Part shown: positions 1-6,526 of the stretch, piece after piece
Layout of the letters: every line of letters starts with the position of its first letter
How positions within the stretch are numbered: position 1 is the first letter of the stretch
Origin: Chryseobacterium sp.
Lineage (GTDB): Bacteria > Bacteroidota > Bacteroidia > Flavobacteriales > Weeksellaceae
Direction of reading: 5' to 3'
NCBI GenBank assembly: GCA_017989575.1
Contig: JAGNPP010000111.1
Coordinates: 1 to 7,826, forward strand
DNA: 7,826 nucleotides
The notes under the pieces: model-generated
Told to the model about the DNA's origin: nothing
The model's database searches: none
What the model saw: only the letters and a program-made list of their open reading frames with translations
Position numbers and translations under genes: made by a program

Positions 1-526
1 TAGCTGCTTTTATATAACCTGGAGCAGTCTGACCATTAGAATTACCACCTAGATAAAGACCTGTTGAAGTTGATAGTCCATCTGGGGCAGAGACTACAAT
101 GAGCATTTCTGGTGAAGTTACCTCTGTTAGTGTTGTAAGTGGTACCTCTACTACAGTTCCAGCCATAGCTGCGGTTATATTGATTGAGCCTTGTCCTTTC
201 AGTGTAAGATTAGCATCCAATGTCCCTCCTGTACTGGCATACACTTTTACGCTTACGGGAAAATTGGAAGCTGTTCCCAGTTGAAAACCGTGAACTGCAA
301 AACTTACTTTAGTTACTTGAAATTTACTGTAACCTAGAGCTGTAAGATTATACAGGCGGGCAAAATCATTTTGTGATGTCCTATTATTATTTCCACAGGA
401 AAGTGTAGCAGTTGTAATAACATTGTTTGTAGTTTGCAACAACTCGATTTGTGCAAATGCGAAAAATGGCAAAAGCATTAATGTTGCTAATGCAGTTTTT
501 GTTTTTCTGAAATAGAATTTTTTCAT
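1..526 (-). CDS. Secreted beta-rich surface protein, N-terminal part (C-terminus outside window)
   Basis: The reading frame is open from the ATG at 526 to the left edge, giving 175 codons without a stop. The first ~25 residues form a clear Sec signal peptide: a charged start (MKKFYFRKTKT), a hydrophobic core (ALATLMLLPFFAFA) and a likely cut just before Q-I-E. The mature part is rich in T, S, N, G and V with alternating hydrophobic residues, as in an extracellular beta-sandwich, and has one cysteine (SCGNNN). I do not recognise a named family. In Flavobacteriia such proteins often end in a type IX secretion sorting domain, but that end is outside the window, so T9SS export is only an inference. 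An in-frame ATG at 562 would add 12 residues (MRHQSRQ...); the 526 start is preferred because it gives a normal signal peptide. The gene has its own promoter with a paired direct-repeat operator matching that of the kinase-regulator operon upstream, so it is probably a target of that regulator. Confidence 0.85.
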   Translation of the reverse strand, partial: MKKFYFRKTKTALATLMLLPFFAFAQIELLQTTNNVITTATLSCGNNNRTSQNDFARLYNLTALGYSKFQVTKVSFAVHGFQLGTASNFPVSVKVYASTGGTLDANLTLKGQGSINITAAMAGTVVEVPLTTLTEVTSPEMLIVVSAPDGLSTSTGLYLGGNSNGQTAPGYIKAA

Positions 527-588
527 AGGAATTAATTTTTTTTGCCTACTCTGATGTCGCATTTTCGGCTTCCTGCGTTTTTGTATCA

Positions 589-596
589 CAAATATG
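589..596 (-). promoter_or_regulatory. -7 promoter element of the secreted-protein gene
   Basis: The minus strand reads CATATTTG, seven of eight positions of the Bacteroidota -7 consensus TAnnTTTG counting the free positions (first T replaced by C). It lies exactly 28 bp downstream of the nearer operator repeat, the same distance as at the kinase promoter. Transcription would begin near 583, leaving a leader of roughly 57 nt. No clear -33 TTG is seen at the usual distance, which suits an activator-dependent promoter. Confidence 0.6.
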
Positions 597-624
597 GAAA
601 CCGTTTTATCTGTTTTGAAATTTC

Positions 625-655
625 TGGGACAGAATGGCAAATTATGGGACAGAAT
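625..655 (-). promoter_or_regulatory. Paired direct-repeat operator, probable LytTR regulator site (target gene)
   Basis: Two identical 11-bp words lie at 625-635 and 645-655 (TGGGACAGAAT on plus, ATTCTGTCCCA on minus), separated by 9 bp, so the period is 20 bp or about two helical turns. LytTR regulators such as AgrA and ComE are known to bind paired direct repeats with a 20-21 bp period just upstream of the promoter. The same arrangement occurs before the histidine kinase gene at 3246-3276. The regulator encoded at 763-1452 is the obvious candidate to bind it; that assignment is inferred. Confidence 0.75.
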
Positions 656-687
656 ATAAAATGTAATTGATTATTGATGAGAATTAT

Positions 688-724
688 CAAAAAATAATGC
701 GTTCTGATATGAAAATCAAAACGC
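688..724 (-). terminator. Rho-independent terminator after the response regulator gene
   Basis: Read on the minus strand, GCGTTTTGAT (724-715) pairs with ATCAGAACGC (708-699) as a 10-bp stem with one G-U pair and a 6-nt loop, followed by ATTATTTTTTG. It starts 39 bp after the regulator stop codon and lies upstream of the separate promoter of the secreted-protein gene, so it divides the block into two transcription units. Confidence 0.85.
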
Positions 725-762
725 TTAGTGTTTTATGAGTGTGAAAAATGTAAATTTTGGAA

Positions 763-1452
763 TTATCCGAGAAATTGTTTTACCATATCCAGATAATTTT
801 CCGAAACAGGAATCATATTTCCTTTAATGATAATGTTTCTATTGCTGAACTTTTCTATTTTATTTTTATTGATGATATATGCCCTGTGCGTTTGCACGAA
901 GGTCGATTCAGAAAGTTCGCTCAAGATTTTTTTGATGGTAGATCTGGATTTGTAAATTTTGTCATCTGTGTAAAACAAAAGATAATTGCCGTCAGATTCT
1001 ATATAATTGATTTTTGCCTCGTCCAGCTTCACGCTATACTCACCATCTTTTACATTTATAAAAGATTTCCGTTTCGGAAAATAGGCAGATTGCCGAATTG
1101 CGATTTCCATAGATGCAATCAAATCACTGTTTTTGAAAGGTTTCGTAAGATAAGAATACGGCGAAGTGGAGACAGCCTTCCCAATGATTTCCTGATTTTC
1201 ATAAGCCGTGAGATAGATAAACGGAATTTGATATTTTTCCTTTATTTTCAAGCCGAGCGAAATTCCATCCTGCTCATTTTCTCCAAGATTGATGTCAAGA
1301 ATGGCAAGCGTAATACTTTCTTTTTGTAATATTTCCAAAGCTTCTTTTGAGTTTTTAGCCTCGCTCACAGCATATCCATTTTCGGACAATATCTTTTTTG
1401 TAAATCGCCTGTTCAAAAAATCATCTTCTACCAGTAAAATTGTCTTTTCCAT
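763..1452 (-). CDS. LytTR-family response regulator (REC + LytTR DNA-binding domain)
   Basis: This 229-residue protein is a complete two-domain response regulator. Residues ~3-120 are a receiver domain with the acidic pair E9/D10 and D11, phospho-acceptor D53 in ILDINL, T82 in LTAY and K104 in LTKPF. Residues ~130-227 form a LytTR domain, with IESDGNYLLFY and QTHRAYIINKNKI as its typical core. Phosphorylation by the partner kinase would promote dimer binding to paired direct repeats. The gene follows the kinase gene after 10 bases (1453-1462) and must share its transcript; a hairpin terminator follows. The length and all key residues are normal for the family. The two repeat pairs at 625-655 and 3246-3276 are its likely binding sites, which would make the operon autoregulated and the neighbouring secreted protein a direct target. 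Its signal is not shown by the sequence. Confidence 0.95.
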   Translation of the reverse strand: MEKTILLVEDDFLNRRFTKKILSENGYAVSEAKNSKEALEILQKESITLAILDINLGENEQDGISLGLKIKEKYQIPFIYLTAYENQEIIGKAVSTSPYSYLTKPFKNSDLIASMEIAIRQSAYFPKRKSFINVKDGEYSVKLDEAKINYIESDGNYLLFYTDDKIYKSRSTIKKILSELSESTFVQTHRAYIINKNKIEKFSNRNIIIKGNMIPVSENYLDMVKQFLG

Positions 1453-1462
1453 ATCACAATCG

Positions 1463-3181
1463 TTAAAAATAAAGCATCAATTCAAATCCATACTCACTTT
1501 TCGTCACAATCTCGCCGTCCAGTTGATGTATCAGTCCTTTTGTAATCTCTAATCCCAGACCTTTGTCATTGTCTTTGTTAAAATCAAAACCATCACCATT
1601 ATCAGCATAATAAAGTTTGTTTTTCTTGGTGTTTTCATCCGCCGTGATTTCTATATTGATGATCCCGATATTCCGATTTTTGAAAGCGTGCTTCATACTG
1701 TTGCTCAGAAGTTCTACGATGATCATTCCCACGGGCAAAGCTTTTTCTATGGAAATAGTTTCGATTTCACATTTGATATGAAGATCGATCTTCTTCCGAT
1801 GGTTGTCATAAGATTCCTTCACGATTTCAGAAAGCTCCGTGATGTACCTTCCAAAATCAATTTCATTCACATTGTCAGAAACATTCAGCTTCTTGTGGAG
1901 CAACGCCATCGAGTGGATTCTATTCTGATTTCCTCTGATCAATTCCTCGATGTTGTTATGATCCGCAGATTCTTTTTGGATTTCTAAGATGCTGATGACG
2001 TGTTGAAGATTATTTTTTACCCGGTGTTGCAATTCCGAAAGCAAAACCTGTTTCTGCTCCAAAAGTTTCTGGAGTTCGCCCAATTGTTCATTGATGATTT
2101 TATTTCGATGGCTGATTTGTCTGTTTTTTCCCATCAATAAAAGTAGACCGATCACGATAACCGCTAGCAAACTTCCAATCAAAATCATCAATTTATCTTT
2201 GTTCTTGATCGTGTTTTCCTTTTTATCACTTTGATATTGCTCCTCCAGTTTTTTTATCTTTATTTTTTCTTCTTGACTGGAGATGAGCTGCAGTTTTTCA
2301 TGATATTCTTTATAATAAAACAATGCAGAGTCTGTCTTGCCCATTCCTTCGAATATCATAGATCTCAATTTAAGATAGAAACCATCATTTATTTGTAATT
2401 TATTATAAAAAACACAAGCAGAATCATTGTATGATAAAGCCACAGGATAATTTTTCATTTTGTAATTAACTACACTTATATTGTTAAATGCAGCGGCGAT
2501 TTCACTCGGTCGTTTTGATTTTTTCTTATGTTTCAAAATTTTAAAATCATATTCCAGTGTTTTTTCATAATTCTTATTTTTAGAAGTATAAACTCCCATT
2601 AGCAGATAAGAATCTATCAAATCTTTTTCATTATTATATTTTTTTGAATATTTCTCGGCCTGTTTTGCATAATGGTTCATAGAATCCAGCTTCTCCACAA
2701 AACGAAAGTACGAGCTTCTCCGGATGCAATATGTGCTGTACAGATTTTCAAGTTGGTGATCCTTATGTTTCTGGTAAGCTTTATCAAGATATAAGTCCGT
2801 CAATTCCAAATGTTGTGATTTTTCATAAGCCAAAGCAATCAACAGATAGATTTGGTAGGACAGAGAATGCAGATTTTCCCTTTCAGCATCATCAATGATT
2901 TTTAGCAAAATTTTCAAAGATTCTATAGAAGTAGCTTCGTTTTCATCAAATATAATGGCTTGTCTGAATTGAGTTTCTAAAAGCTGAGACTTATTTCTCT
3001 TCCCAATCTGGAATTTTCTCAACTGCTTGTACAAACTGTCCGTTTTCTTTTGAGCAAGGTCAATCTCCTTATTTCGGATGAGCTTATCTATTTTAATTAA
3101 TTCCCGATCCACAGCAGCATCTTGGGACATATAAAAATGACCACATACTATAAACAGGAAAAATAAAAAACGGACAATCAT
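1463..3181 (-). CDS. TPR-containing membrane sensor histidine kinase (HisKA_2 type)
   Basis: With the ATG at 3181 the protein has 572 residues; a TTG two codons upstream (3187) is a weaker alternative. It starts with a signal peptide (MIVRFLFFLFIVCGHFYMSQ). Residues ~25-315 are helical, with tetratricopeptide-like pairs such as the segment around AAFNNISVVNYKMKNYPVAL, and should lie in the periplasm. One membrane span follows (~331-350), then a charged coiled coil (~351-382). The H-box SELQHRVKNNLQHV, with H386 as the phospho-acceptor, is the HisKA_2 form. The ATPase domain has an N-box (ELLSNSMKHAF, ~490-500), DNGDG (~527-531) and GLGLE (~541-545) and ends soon after, as usual. It would sense an envelope signal through the TPR part and phosphorylate the regulator encoded 10 bases downstream. 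TPR kinase plus LytTR regulator pairs are common in Bacteroidota. The ligand is unknown. Confidence 0.93.
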   Translation of the reverse strand: MIVRFLFFLFIVCGHFYMSQDAAVDRELIKIDKLIRNKEIDLAQKKTDSLYKQLRKFQIGKRNKSQLLETQFRQAIIFDENEATSIESLKILLKIIDDAERENLHSLSYQIYLLIALAYEKSQHLELTDLYLDKAYQKHKDHQLENLYSTYCIRRSSYFRFVEKLDSMNHYAKQAEKYSKKYNNEKDLIDSYLLMGVYTSKNKNYEKTLEYDFKILKHKKKSKRPSEIAAAFNNISVVNYKMKNYPVALSYNDSACVFYNKLQINDGFYLKLRSMIFEGMGKTDSALFYYKEYHEKLQLISSQEEKIKIKKLEEQYQSDKKENTIKNKDKLMILIGSLLAVIVIGLLLLMGKNRQISHRNKIINEQLGELQKLLEQKQVLLSELQHRVKNNLQHVISILEIQKESADHNNIEELIRGNQNRIHSMALLHKKLNVSDNVNEIDFGRYITELSEIVKESYDNHRKKIDLHIKCEIETISIEKALPVGMIIVELLSNSMKHAFKNRNIGIINIEITADENTKKNKLYYADNGDGFDFNKDNDKGLGLEITKGLIHQLDGEIVTKSEYGFELMLYF

Positions 3182-3209
3182 TTTCAAATGAAATAACTTT
3201 ATTAGGTCT

Positions 3210-3217
3210 CAAATTTA
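3210..3217 (-). promoter_or_regulatory. -7 promoter element of the kinase-regulator operon
   Basis: The minus strand reads TAAATTTG, an exact match to TAnnTTTG. It lies 28 bp downstream of the nearer operator repeat. Transcription would begin near 3204, about 23 nt before the ATG at 3181. No -33 TTG is seen at the normal spacing; the repeat pair occupies about -42 to -72 and may take its place through a bound activator. Confidence 0.7.
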
Positions 3218-3245
3218 GAAAAACAGTTTATTCTAAAATAATTTT

Positions 3246-3276
3246 TGGGACAGAATGATGTTTTCTGGGACGGAAT
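3246..3276 (-). promoter_or_regulatory. Paired direct-repeat operator, probable LytTR site (autoregulation)
   Basis: The plus-strand words TGGGACAGAAT (3246-3256) and TGGGACGGAAT (3266-3276) differ at one base and are separated by 9 bp, giving a 20-bp period. Pair spacing, orientation to the gene and distance to the -7 element (28 bp) equal those before the secreted-protein gene. The farther copy is the degenerate one. The gap is shared with the permease gene on the other strand, so an effect on that gene cannot be excluded. Confidence 0.75.
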
Positions 3277-3305
3277 ATTTTAGAAAACTCATCATTCCAT
3301 TCAAT

Positions 3306-3378
3306 GTAATTCAAAATAAATTAGTTAAAAAATGTTAAGCTTGATATTTTTTTAATATTTTCGTAATTCAAAATAAAT
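3306..3378 (+). repeat. 16-bp exact direct repeat upstream of the permease gene
   Basis: GTAATTCAAAATAAAT occurs at 3306-3321 and again at 3363-3378, start to start 57 bp. Both copies are in the same orientation in the leader side of the permease gene. It may be a binding site for another regulator or a trace of local duplication; the AT-rich background makes chance similarity possible, though an exact 16-mer is notable. Confidence 0.5.
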
Positions 3379-3392
3379 ATAGAAGAAAAAAG

Positions 3393-3412
3393 CCCCCTTA
3401 GATTTTTTGGGG
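3393..3412. other. G/C hairpin just before the permease start
   Basis: CCCC at 3394-3397 can pair with GGGG at 3409-3412 across an 11-nt A/T-rich loop, an island of G/C in a very AT-rich gap, ending 15 bp before the ATG. On the minus strand the stem is followed by CTTTTTTCTTC, so it resembles a weak terminator in that direction; on the plus strand it would sit in the permease leader. No function is established. Confidence 0.35.
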
Positions 3413-3427
3413 ATTAAAAATTGAATT

Positions 3428-5071
3428 ATGGCAAATATTTGGATTAAGAAGCCAATGGAAGCGTATGAAGCAGACATCAAAAAAAGTCAGCTAAAACGCG
3501 TATTGGGAAAATGGAGTTTAACGGCTATTGGAATTGGTGCTATCATTGGAGGTGGCATTTTTGTTTTGACAGGTACAGGCGCTTATTATAATGCCGGTCC
3601 TGCATTGGCTCTCTCTTTTGTAGTCGCTGGTATTGCGTGTGTTTTTGCGGCGCTTTGCTATGCAGAATTTGCATCTATACTTCCCGTAGAAGGTTCTGCA
3701 TATGCTTATGCTTATGGAACTGTTGGCGAAATCTTCGCTTGGATCATCGGTTGGGGACTTATTTTGGAATATGCGATGGGATCTATGACGGTCGCCGTTT
3801 CCTGGTCGGGATATTTCGGAAAATTGCTCAAGATGTTCGGTTTGCATTTGCCGTATTGGATGACCACAGATCCTGGAACTGCTAAAAAAGCTTTTGGTGA
3901 AGCCACTTCGCAAATTGCAGCGGGAGGTTTGCCATTAGAAAAATTACAAACTTTCCAAGAAACAATCGCAAATTTCAATGCAGCTCCTGAACTTTTCAAT
4001 ATGAAATTGTTTCTGAATCTTCCTGCATTGGTTATCGTTTTGTTTGTAATTTCAATCCTAGTAAGAGGAACCAAAGGTGCAGCAAAAGCAAATAATGCGA
4101 TTGTAATCCTAAAAGTTTCAGCGATTCTTTTCGTAATTATTGCAGGTGTATTCTTCATCAATGTTGAAAACTGGACACCTTTTATTCCAGAAGCTACAAC
4201 AATCATCGAAAACGGAAAATCCGAGCCTGCCTATGGTTATGGTGGGATTATTGCCGGAGCCGCTGCGATTTTCTTCGCGTATGTAGGTTTCGATGCCGTT
4301 TCCACACAAGCTGGCGAGGCGATCAATCCGAAGAAAGATGTTCCTTTTGCCATCATCACTTCATTGGTAGTTTGTACCGTTTTGTACATTTTGGTATCAT
4401 TGGTTTTGACAGGAATGATGCATTACACAGACTTCAATCCATTGGGTAAATATCCAGACGCGATCAAAGCGCCAGTGGCTTACGCCTTTGATATTGCGGG
4501 ACAAGCTTGGGCTGGTTACATCATCACGATTGCTGCAACAGTAGGTTTGATTTCCGTATTGATGGTAATGATTATGGGACAATCCAGAATTTTCCTGGGA
4601 ATGTCCAAAGACGGTTTGATTCCTCAGACTTTCGCAAAAGTAGATGCAGAATCTGGCGTTCCGAGAAAGAATCTTTACATTTTAGGAGCTGTCATCGCTG
4701 TTGTAGCAGCATTTACACCCATCAATGATTTGGCGCATATGACTAGTTTCGGAACCTTGTTTGCCTTCACAATGGTTTGTGTGGCCGTTTGGATCCTAAG
4801 AAAAAAAGAACCGAATCTACAAAGAAACTTCAGAGTTCCAGCTTTGCCTGTCATTGCAACTTTAGGAATTTTGATTAATGTTTATTTGATTTTCAACCTA
4901 AGTCCGGAAGCACAAAAATATTCTTTGATTTGGTTGGGTCTTGGATTCGTAATCTATTTCCTGTACAGTAAGAAAAACTCCAAACTTCAGAATGGAGGAT
5001 TTGGAGAGACTTTCAAAGCGGAGCAAGAACCTTTGGAAGATGTTGACATCAATATCGACAACAAAGAATAA
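3428..5071 (+). CDS. APC-superfamily amino acid permease (CAT-like)
   Basis: This 547-residue inner-membrane protein has about 12 hydrophobic segments, near residues 31-50, 58-78, 101-123, 196-212, 226-244, 270-292, 306-330, 362-386, 415-430, 438-457, 469-489 and 498-514. The first span carries the substrate-binding glycine motif GIGAIIGGGIF. The segment GFDAVSTQAGEAINPKKDVP after the sixth span and SRIFLGMSKDGLIP after the eighth are hallmarks of the cationic amino acid transporter branch, as is FRVPALPVI near the C-terminal spans. A hydrophilic insert of ~55 residues (138-192) follows the third span, and the last ~33 residues are charged and cytoplasmic. It should import amino acids by proton or sodium symport or by exchange; the substrate cannot be read from the sequence. 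It is a single-gene unit: divergent from the kinase operon and closed by its own terminator. No Shine-Dalgarno is seen, as usual in this phylum. Confidence 0.93.
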   Translation: MANIWIKKPMEAYEADIKKSQLKRVLGKWSLTAIGIGAIIGGGIFVLTGTGAYYNAGPALALSFVVAGIACVFAALCYAEFASILPVEGSAYAYAYGTVGEIFAWIIGWGLILEYAMGSMTVAVSWSGYFGKLLKMFGLHLPYWMTTDPGTAKKAFGEATSQIAAGGLPLEKLQTFQETIANFNAAPELFNMKLFLNLPALVIVLFVISILVRGTKGAAKANNAIVILKVSAILFVIIAGVFFINVENWTPFIPEATTIIENGKSEPAYGYGGIIAGAAAIFFAYVGFDAVSTQAGEAINPKKDVPFAIITSLVVCTVLYILVSLVLTGMMHYTDFNPLGKYPDAIKAPVAYAFDIAGQAWAGYIITIAATVGLISVLMVMIMGQSRIFLGMSKDGLIPQTFAKVDAESGVPRKNLYILGAVIAVVAAFTPINDLAHMTSFGTLFAFTMVCVAVWILRKKEPNLQRNFRVPALPVIATLGILINVYLIFNLSPEAQKYSLIWLGLGFVIYFLYSKKNSKLQNGGFGETFKAEQEPLEDVDINIDNKE

Positions 5072-5089
5072 TAGAAAAATTCAACATAC

Positions 5090-5120
5090 AAATTCCGCTC
5101 TCAACAGCGGAATTTTTTTT
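5090..5120 (+). terminator. Rho-independent terminator after the permease gene
   Basis: AAATTCCGCT (5090-5099) pairs perfectly with AGCGGAATTT (5106-5115) across a 6-nt loop (CTCAAC), and the T-run continues to 5120. It begins 18 bases after the permease stop codon. Confidence 0.95.
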
Positions 5121-5206
5121 GATCTTTTTTGATTTCGTCGAATAGCATTTCTTGATTAAATATTTGGAGCTATTTGATTGCATCGATTGCTAATTTTTTA
5201 TTTTTT

Positions 5207-5295
5207 AGAAGCAATTCCCGCTATCCGCTATTACTCCTCGCGCCCAAGCTTTTCCCATCCCTTGCTGTGGGGTAACCGCTACTATCGGGGCTATG
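5207..5295. repeat. Probable dispersed intergenic repeat of Bacteroidota
   Basis: This ~90-bp stretch is clearly richer in G/C than its surroundings and has the words TTCCCGCTATCCGCTATTAC, CTCCTCGCGCCCAAGC and ACTATCGGGGCTA. From memory, very similar segments recur between genes in Chryseobacterium and Flavobacterium genomes and are often mis-annotated as small hypothetical proteins. The frame from 5178 to 5414 crosses it (78 codons, including NRYYRGYGLSF) and continues through the next repeat into the start region of the following gene; I judge it not to be a gene. The exact borders are uncertain. The rest of the gap (5121-5206 and 5296-5344) holds nothing I can identify. Confidence 0.55.
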
Positions 5296-5344
5296 GACTT
5301 TCTTTTCCAAACCAAATTTTGCAAAAAGTTGAACTATATCCACA

Positions 5345-5372
5345 GTGTCATGCTAAGGCTCTCGAAGCATCC
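5345..5372. repeat. Short intergenic repeat of the TGTCATGCT...CGAAGCATCC type
   Basis: The words TGTCATGCTAAGGCTCTCG and GAAGCATCC resemble a short element (TGTCATGCTGAGC...TCGAAGCATC) that I recall as widespread between genes in Bacteroidota. It lies 43 bp upstream of the propeller-protein gene. The assignment rests on recall, not on a search. Confidence 0.45.
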
Positions 5373-5415
5373 AATTTATTAGCAATCTTTCCTCAACTTT
5401 CTTTAAATTTATAAA

Positions 5416-6441
5416 ATGAAAAAACTAAGTTTACTTTTCTTAATGCTCTCAACATTCTGTTATTCCCAGAAATTCAAAATAGACACATTGCTGACCGATA
5501 AAATCAGCATCCGAGCCATCCAACTCTGGGATGGCAAAGTTTGGTATTCTGGAACGGATTCTAAATTTGGTTATGTGGATTTGAATAATGTCAATAATAA
5601 AAAACAAATCCGATTTTCTCAAAAATCTCTTCAGTTCCGAACTTTAGCTCAAAATAAAAAATTTTTTTATGCTGTTAATATTGAAAGTCCAGCTTACTTT
5701 TTTCAGGTTGATAAAAAGACGTTAGACTTCAAAGTTGTATTCAATGATAATGATTCAACGGCTTTTTATGATGCTATGAAATTTACTGATAATGATTTTG
5801 GATTGGCATTTAGCGATCCAACCAATAACCAACGTTTAAATATTTCTCAAACAAGAAATGGCGGAAAAAAATGGGTTCATTGTAATGATTGCAAAGATTT
5901 CCCTTATTTAGAAAAGGGAGAAGCGGCATTCGCAGCAAGTAATACCAATATTGCAAGTGCTGGTGATGCAATATGGATTGCGACAGGAGGTAAAAAATCC
6001 AGAATTTACAGAATGAGAAACAAAGATTGCGATTGGAAAGTTTTCGAAACACCTTTCACGCAGGGAACGTCTTCCCAAGGAATCTATTCCATAGATTTTT
6101 ATAGTAATACTTTTGGAATCGCAGTCGGTGGAGATTACACCAAACAAGCCGATAACATCAACAATATTGCTACCACAAACGACGGCGGACAAACCTGGCA
6201 AATCCAAGCCAGCGGACAAAATGCGGGCTATATGACGTGCGTGAAATTCCGTCCGAATACAAAGGGAAAAGAAATCGTGGCAGTCGGCGATCAGCACATC
6301 AGTTTCTCCTCTGATTACGGCAAAACGTGGAAAAAAATCTCCGACGAAAAAAATCTTTACGCCTGCGAATGGGCTGACAAAAATACTTTAATCTTAGCAG
6401 GAAAAGATAAAATCATAAGATTGAAGTTCTCAAATAATTAA
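5416..6441 (+). CDS. Exported BNR/Asp-box beta-propeller-like protein (often labelled 'oxidoreductase')
   Basis: The 341-residue product begins with a Sec signal peptide (MKKLSLLFLMLSTFCYSQ), so the mature protein starts near residue 19 in the periplasm or outside. The Cys at 15 is not in a proper lipobox. Asp-box-like turns are seen at SQTRNGGKKW (144-153), TTNDGGQTW (253-261) and SSDYGKTW (298-305), with blade-like strands between them such as FGIAVGGDY (233-241). These are features of the WD40/YVTN/BNR-like and Ycf48-like propeller families. Flavobacterial relatives are often called oxidoreductase, but I see no cofactor-binding or catalytic motif, so an enzyme role is unproven; protein or glycan binding is equally possible. 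The start is preceded by an A/T-rich leader (AAATTTATAAA), normal for the phylum. No clear promoter was found in the repeat-filled gap upstream. Confidence 0.85.
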   Translation: MKKLSLLFLMLSTFCYSQKFKIDTLLTDKISIRAIQLWDGKVWYSGTDSKFGYVDLNNVNNKKQIRFSQKSLQFRTLAQNKKFFYAVNIESPAYFFQVDKKTLDFKVVFNDNDSTAFYDAMKFTDNDFGLAFSDPTNNQRLNISQTRNGGKKWVHCNDCKDFPYLEKGEAAFAASNTNIASAGDAIWIATGGKKSRIYRMRNKDCDWKVFETPFTQGTSSQGIYSIDFYSNTFGIAVGGDYTKQADNINNIATTNDGGQTWQIQASGQNAGYMTCVKFRPNTKGKEIVAVGDQHISFSSDYGKTWKKISDEKNLYACEWADKNTLILAGKDKIIRLKFSNN

Positions 6442-6460
6442 TTTCTTTTCTGAGTTTTAC

Positions 6461-6526
6461 TTCTTTGCGAATCCTGAAAATATTTTCAATAAGCTCAAAG
6501 AAACCTTTGCGGACTTTGCGTTTAAA
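6461..6526. repeat. CTTTGCG-containing intergenic repeat
   Basis: CTTTGCG occurs three times, at 6463-6469, 6505-6511 and 6514-6520, the last two as CTTTGCGGACTTTGCGTTTA. This word pair resembles an intergenic repeat I recall as abundant in flavobacterial genomes. A perfect 12-bp palindrome GAAAATATTTTC (6476-6487) lies inside. The -33 element of the next promoter begins directly after it. Confidence 0.5.

Noticed and set aside
718..734. A second hairpin AAAACGC-TTA-GTGTTTT after the response regulator
   Set aside because: It overlaps the stronger 10-bp terminator stem, and on the transcribed strand one central pair is mismatched.
757..1329. A 190-codon plus-strand frame opposite the response regulator
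   Set aside because: It is antisense to a response regulator with every key residue intact, and its own translation has no recognisable domain.
3341..3371. TTG-N20-TAATTCAA as a permease promoter
   Set aside because: Spacing is right, but the -7 part matches only the first three fixed positions of TAnnTTTG; TATTTTCG at 3356 is a closer -7 but lacks a -33 partner.
3518..4309. Several 60-160-codon frames antisense to the permease
   Set aside because: They are shadows of a long, well-supported membrane protein gene and show no family features.
4576..4589. TGGGACAATCC inside the permease gene as a further operator copy
   Set aside because: It matches only the TGGGACA part, has no partner at 20 bp and lies within a conserved coding segment.
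5178..5414. A 78-codon plus-strand open frame between permease and propeller gene
   Set aside because: It runs through two repeat-like segments, has no domain, no signal peptide and ends directly at the next start codon; it looks like a repeat read as protein.
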